DNA of 64,000 bases from Coemansia sp. RSA 1804 (lineage: Eukaryota; Kickxellomycota; Kickxellomycetes; Kickxellales; Kickxellaceae): NCBI GenBank assembly GCA_027578815.1, contig JANBTH010000014.1:1-64000 (forward strand), given 5' to 3'. A program made the position numbers and the translations under genes. The notes under the pieces are model-generated. The model saw only the letters and a list, made by a program, of their open reading frames with translations, did no database searches and was not told the DNA's origin. This document shows positions 60,032 through 64,000 of this stretch, one piece after another. The number at the start of each line of letters is the position of its first letter. The stretch's first letter is position 1.

Positions 60032-60184
60032 CAGGAGAAAACGAATGCTTTTCCCAATTTTTATGACAATCTCAAATACTTTGTATTACATCTCCAAGAT
60101 TGCATTTACTTTGTTTCACAGCAACATTGTACTAAATATTTCTACTATAACATATAAATCTATTTAATCATTTTACAGGACCAA

Positions 60185-60406
60185 ATGGTTACAGAAGCAA
60201 AATTAAATAGACAAACTAGTGCTTATAATACAAAAGAAGAAGCTAAAATGCTTAAATGGAGACTTGGAAACATAAAATATAAATATGAAATAGCTAGAAA
60301 AAATGCTGAAATTAATGAAAGAGAGGCTGATAGGACTAGTGTTACAAAGCGACTCTTGCACGGGGCAAGTGACCGACTGGAAATAAAAAGAAGAGAGTCT
60401 TTTTAG
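60185..60406 (+). CDS. Small charged protein, 73 residues
   Basis: MVTEAKLNRQTSAYNTKEEA, then KMLKWRLGNIKYKYEIARKN and a Glu/Arg-rich helix ending RLEIKRRESF. Strongly charged and helical with no TM. It is the longest intact member of the tiny-ORF array and the last before the composition shifts back toward GC. No family is recognised. Confidence 0.5.
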   Translation: MVTEAKLNRQTSAYNTKEEAKMLKWRLGNIKYKYEIARKNAEINEREADRTSVTKRLLHGASDRLEIKRRESF

Positions 60407-60958
60407 TAAAGGTAGACACAATAATGTTTTTTAAACGTATATATTATTGAAAAAGAGCAAAACCACGTGAAAATATATATACAAATGTTTGCACTTACTG
60501 GCAGGCTAAGAGTTTCCAACTATGAGTGGCTGATACATAGCCACAATTTCTCTGTCAAAGCTTGTCTATTTTTAAAGGTTTGTAGGTAACAATAATTTCT
60601 TTTTGGGGCTACCGGCACTGGTTGTGTGATTATTGGGCCTCTCTAGATGACATCACTATCTCTGTGTTATCTTGATCGGCAATCATGATCAACGCCGCTG
60701 AAGAGATAAAGAGCAATTGTGGTCAGAAATATACCCTATTCCGTCATTTTTACTAGCTGGAGGAAATAGACTTTCTTCATAAGAGGCTTTAACACTCTAT
60801 AACAGCAAGAGGCCGTTTGCTTATTTAAGCCCTTCTTCTCTTGTTCCGTTTTATTATTATTATTATTATTATTGTAATTATCATACTAATATATTCTGTA
60901 CATTTTGCAACTTTTTCGGTTGTCAATTTTATCACACTTTTATTTTTTTTTTTGGAAA
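60407..60958. other. Intergenic region, promoter of PPX1
   Basis: About 550 bp. It contains a small inverted repeat, TTGATC...GATCAA (about 60670-60695), and an (ATT)n run at about 60850-60875. No gene is seen. Confidence 0.5.
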
Positions 60959-62338
60959 ATGAAGCTAATCAGCAATTTCAGCTCGTTTGTCAAGGTGCTC
61001 GCAGGAAACACAGCGCTACTCAATGACGTTGGCACGCTAGGAACAAGCAATCTGACGCTTGTGCTGGGCAACGAATCGGCAGACTTGGATTCGATGGTAT
61101 CGTCGCTCACGCTGGCATATGTTCTGAGCGCGCAAAAGAATAGCAGCAGCGTTGGCAATGTGGTGGCAGTAATGAACACGAATCGGGCAGACATGGTGCT
61201 GAGACAGGATTGCCAGGTGCTGCTGCAGAGTGCGCTGCTGGCGGAGGGAGGGAAGGGGATTGAGGATCTGACGTTTATCGATGACATTGACTTGCAGGCG
61301 GTTGTGGGAAGATACAGCAGCGATAACAATAAGAAGAAGGAGCAGGAGCAGGAAGGGATTGGGAGGCCGGCGCTGGATGTCTGGCTGGTCGACCACAATG
61401 CGCCGGCCAGCAGACAGTCGTTTCTGGAGGACTATGTGCGTGGAATAGTCGACCATCACGTGGACGAGGGCAAGTGCCAAGCCGCACAGTGGCGGGAGAT
61501 CGAGTCTGTTGGCTCGTGCTCCACGCTGGTTGCTGCCAAGGTCCGTTCTCTTGGCAACCCTGTTGACCCGACGCTTGCCAAGCTGATGCTGGCGCCTGTT
61601 CTGCTTGACACCGACAACTTCAGCGCCGCATCGCAACGCGCAACCGAGAAGGACAGAAATATCCGCAGCTGGCTGGTTCCCCTGGTCGAGTGGGCGCCGC
61701 ATGCCTCCTCCTCCTCCTCCTCCTTGCTGGAAGGGGCTGCGGGTGCTGGGAGCAGCGATGCTGAAGGCGATGATGAGGCGCAGAGCAGTGGGCGGGAGCT
61801 GCAGGTGTCGAGCGCGCAGGAGCTATACAAGACACTGGATAAGCTGAAGGGCGGCGTCAAGCATCTCGCGTCGGAGGATCTTCTGCGCAAGGACTACAAG
61901 CAGTGGCAGGTATCCGACGGGGCCGGCAAGGTGTGGGCGGTAGGCATCAGCAGCGTCGCGTACCGGATGCAAAAGTGGCTGAAGCGGGACGGGGTTGGCG
62001 GAGTGGAGGATGCGGTGCAGGCGTGGATCGCTAAGCAGGGCCTCGATGTTGCGCTGATCATGACCCACGGCAAGGCGCGGCCGCGGAAGAAACAGCCCAA
62101 GGCGTACGGGCGCGATCTGGCTGTTGGATTCAGCCAAGCAGGTGTTTCCGGCTTGCAGGAGTCGCTGCTTGTGCAGCTGCTGCGTGAGTCGGATACGCTG
62201 GGGCTCCAGTCATTGCATGTGGATGATCTGCAATCGGATATGGATCGCTCCCGCATGCTGTTCTTTGCGCAAACACGGTCGGAATCCTCGCGCAAGCAGG
62301 TGTTTCCCGCAGTCAAGCACGCCATTGAGTCGATGTAG
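60959..62338 (+). CDS. PPX1: Exopolyphosphatase (DHH family, Ppx1/prune-like)
   Basis: 459 residues from ATG 60959. DHH phosphoesterase motifs are in order: LVLGNESADLDSMVSSLTLA (motif I), LTFIDDIDL, WLVDHNAPASR (motif II region), RGIVDHHVDEGKCQ (the DHH motif) and GSCSTLVAAKV with LAPVLLDTDNFS (motif IV). The C-terminal DHHA2 domain begins near LLRKDYKQWQ and includes VWAVGISSVAYRMQKWLKR. Fungal Ppx1 releases phosphate from polyphosphate chain ends and requires Mg2+/Mn2+. Two low-complexity inserts (Lys/Glu-rich about 124-130; Ser-rich about 250-257) are not in yeast Ppx1, which is about 60 residues shorter. The motif set is complete, so activity is expected. Confidence 0.92.
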   Translation: MKLISNFSSFVKVLAGNTALLNDVGTLGTSNLTLVLGNESADLDSMVSSLTLAYVLSAQKNSSSVGNVVAVMNTNRADMVLRQDCQVLLQSALLAEGGKGIEDLTFIDDIDLQAVVGRYSSDNNKKKEQEQEGIGRPALDVWLVDHNAPASRQSFLEDYVRGIVDHHVDEGKCQAAQWREIESVGSCSTLVAAKVRSLGNPVDPTLAKLMLAPVLLDTDNFSAASQRATEKDRNIRSWLVPLVEWAPHASSSSSSLLEGAAGAGSSDAEGDDEAQSSGRELQVSSAQELYKTLDKLKGGVKHLASEDLLRKDYKQWQVSDGAGKVWAVGISSVAYRMQKWLKRDGVGGVEDAVQAWIAKQGLDVALIMTHGKARPRKKQPKAYGRDLAVGFSQAGVSGLQESLLVQLLRESDTLGLQSLHVDDLQSDMDRSRMLFFAQTRSESSRKQVFPAVKHAIESM

Positions 62339-62359
62339 CAGGCATTCCCTTTTCATTCA

Positions 62360-62402
62360 CAGCAGCAGCAGCAGCAGCAGAGAGAGAGAGAGAGAGAGAG
62401 AG
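62360..62402 (+). repeat. Compound (CAG)7-(AG)11 microsatellite
   Basis: Seven CAG units (62360-62380) run directly into eleven AG units (62381-62402) in the PPX1 3' region. Confidence 0.95.
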
Positions 62403-62626
62403 ATTGTTCATAATTCCATTCGGTGCTTTATACTGCCTTTGCTATCCATTTTTTTATTTATTTATTTTGTCACAGGCTGAAGCTATAGAGTATCTATCTA
62501 CTACTACCTCAACAGAGAAGGATAATAGTTCCAAAGAAAGAGAAAACAAAAAAGTTAATAAATGCAAGACAGCAGCTGAGACATGGGGGGATGGGCGATT
62601 GTGGTAATTCAGCACTTGCTTATTTA

Positions 62627-63760
62627 TTACTGAGTGAGGACAGCCGCCGTGCGTTCGCTGCTTCTAGATGTATGGAAGTTGGCGAACTGCCATGATGGCT
62701 GTGGTGGAGCTGATGGTGATGGAGAGTGATGATGGCTGCCCACGTGGATGGTAAATGAGGCGGCATGCGGTGCTGCCTCTCCTCTGCCAATTACTGCGTC
62801 ACTGGTACTATCATTTGACAAGGCGCGATGACGCCGCTGGGCGCTGCTATTGCTATTGTTGTTGTAGTTTTGGTTTTGGCGATGAGAGGATGCGGCAGCC
62901 AGAAGACGCAATGCGCTCTCGTTGTCGTTTTTCTGCTGCTGCTGCTGCTGCTTTTGCTCTTTCTGCTGCATGCAGAGTGACTGAATGGATGCCGAAGACG
63001 GACTGCGCTTCAGAAACCCAGAACTGGGCACAATATGGCTGCTGCTGGAGATTTCGTCACTGTATGAGGCAGCGGACGGCGCAACCGTGGCGTCCTCGAG
63101 AAACAAGGAGGCGGAGTCACCGGTATCCGAGAACTCGGCGCCATCCGCAGCAGCAGGGTCCCGGAACGATGGCTTCCCTACCTCGAGCAGCACAGGAGCC
63201 GACGACATGTCGCAGTCATCGTCGTTATCATCATCGTTCTCCAACTCGTCCTCGGTGAGCATTCGGTCAATGCACCGGTCAAACCACGACTGCTCCGCCG
63301 CCTCCGCAGCCGCCGTCTCGCTCTCGGCAGGCGCAGCCCGATCCACATCCACCGCGAATCCGGAGGATTGCTCCTCCTCGGTCCCGGCACAGCCAACATC
63401 GACGTCCATTTCCACCGCTCCGCCAGCACACTCCTCCTCTTTGCCAGACAAGGAAGAGGAGGAGGAGGAGGAAGGTGACTCGCCTTCTCCGCAGCCGCCG
63501 CACATCGCAGCCTTGAACATATTGTACACTAGCACGGTCTTCAGCAGATCGGCCTGCCGGTGCGACGACCGCTGCGCCTGCTTGATGGAATGCAGCTTCT
63601 TCAGCGACATGTCAAGCGCCATCTCTTGCCGAACCGCCGGGTGGTAGAAGAGCTCTGCGCATGAATTGCTGCTGCCGGCTGCTGCTGCGGAATGCTGGCG
63701 TAGTCCGAAACACGATGCTCCGGCGTCGGCTGCGTTGGATGGTATGAAGAACCGTGCCAT
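62627..63760 (-). CDS. SERTA-motif-like low-complexity protein
   Basis: 377 residues from ATG 63760. The only conserved-looking part is the N-terminal third: AELFYHPAVRQEMALDMSLK, then KLHSIKQAQRSSHRQADLLK, then TVLVYNMFKAAM. The S-L-x-K-L-H plus later T-V-L-V-x-N pattern closely follows the SERTA motif of cell-cycle regulators (SERTAD proteins). The remaining 300 residues are Ser/Asp/Glu/Gln-rich with homopolymer runs from CAG and TCC repeats and look disordered, as in transcription co-regulators. Naming this a SERTA protein is inference from the motif pattern, and the function is not established. Confidence 0.65.
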   Translation of the reverse strand: MARFFIPSNAADAGASCFGLRQHSAAAAGSSNSCAELFYHPAVRQEMALDMSLKKLHSIKQAQRSSHRQADLLKTVLVYNMFKAAMCGGCGEGESPSSSSSSSLSGKEEECAGGAVEMDVDVGCAGTEEEQSSGFAVDVDRAAPAESETAAAEAAEQSWFDRCIDRMLTEDELENDDDNDDDCDMSSAPVLLEVGKPSFRDPAAADGAEFSDTGDSASLFLEDATVAPSAASYSDEISSSSHIVPSSGFLKRSPSSASIQSLCMQQKEQKQQQQQQKNDNESALRLLAAASSHRQNQNYNNNSNSSAQRRHRALSNDSTSDAVIGRGEAAPHAASFTIHVGSHHHSPSPSAPPQPSWQFANFHTSRSSERTAAVLTQ

Positions 63761-64000
63761 TTTAGAAGTGAAATGTGTGAAACCCCCGTGTGTGTGGGTG
63801 TTCCTTTATCTTCCCCCTTTTTAGCTTTTTTCTATTTATATTCTGTTTTGGTTTCTTGCTGGTATTGTGGTGTATCTGGGGAGATATACAGAAAAACCCC
63901 GGTCTCTTTGTTATTTGTTTTATTGCTGGGTAGGAGATGTGTGGAGAAGAAGAAGTACAGAATAGGATACAGGAAATAAAAGTAGTAGGAATAGGTTTAG
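63761..64000. other. Upstream region, window edge
   Basis: Promoter region of the SERTA-like gene and the end of the window. No other gene is seen. Confidence 0.5.

Noticed and set aside
59855..60406. A single spliced gene joining the 59855 and 60185 ORFs
   Set aside because: Available donor/acceptor pairs (GTTATT or GTGAGG with TTTACAG, or the next AG) create a stop codon at or soon after the junction.
1..64000. CRISPR arrays, rRNA or tRNA genes
   Set aside because: No spaced direct repeats or recognisable tRNA/rRNA structure or T-loop was seen while reading; a tRNA scan would be needed to exclude one fully.
1..64000. Transposons or viral integrations
   Set aside because: No reverse transcriptase, transposase or integrase frame and no long terminal or inverted repeats were seen. 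Repeats found are microsatellites or short palindromes.

Overview
This is nuclear chromosomal DNA from a fungus. The genes are mostly intronless, GC-rich at third codon positions, and separated by AT-rich, pyrimidine-rich spacers. The gene set (PDR-type ABC exporter, SulP permease, POT peptide transporter, Sip5-like RING protein, Src1/Heh-type inner nuclear membrane protein, Hat1, Oxa1, Ppx1, clathrin light chain) is fungal. The metazoan-like NXT1/p15 and SERCA-type Ca2+-ATPase, together with long low-complexity tracts, point to an early-diverging lineage. My guess is Zoopagomycota/Kickxellales (Coemansia relatives). That placement is inference, not proof.

Layout. 0-2.7 kb is AT-rich with one possible broken small gene. 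2.7-19.7 kb holds a four-TM protein, the ABC transporter, a short-chain dehydrogenase, a sulfate permease, mitochondrial methylmalonate-semialdehyde dehydrogenase, the Src1-like protein and NXT1. 20.2-23.1 kb holds four tandem small genes of one divergent family. 23.2-43 kb is a dense run: Rossmann protein, NAPE-PLD/FMP30-like hydrolase, ankyrin protein, HAT1 (one intron), clathrin light chain, SIP5-like, OXA1 (one intron), PTR2, a single-TM protein and SERCA. 43.0-50.3 kb holds six more members of the small-gene family, all on the minus strand. 51-55.1 kb holds an F-box-like protein and three hotdog-fold proteins. 55.5-60.4 kb is a very AT-rich island with an array of tiny, charged, same-strand ORFs, several preceded by a TATATAAA box. 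60.9-63.8 kb holds PPX1 and a SERTA-like protein.

The most unusual content is the ten-member family in two clusters (20.2-23.1 and 43.0-50.3 kb). The proteins are 120-200 residues long. They appear to keep a thioredoxin-like strand/helix order but lack the CxxC, and a glycine-containing turn sits where the cis-proline would be. Eight of the ten end in a CaaX prenylation box: seven end in Leu (predicted geranylgeranyl) and one ends CVIM after a polybasic stretch (predicted farnesyl). I read this as a locally expanding set of membrane-tethered, non-redox thioredoxin-fold proteins of unknown function. The tiny-ORF array is a second, more speculative system.

Convergent gene pairs repeatedly end about 90-140 bp apart. 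Several coding starts were moved to the first ATG, because apparent longer frames began at TTG or GTG. HAT1 and OXA1 need one spliced intron each to recover a proper N-terminus.
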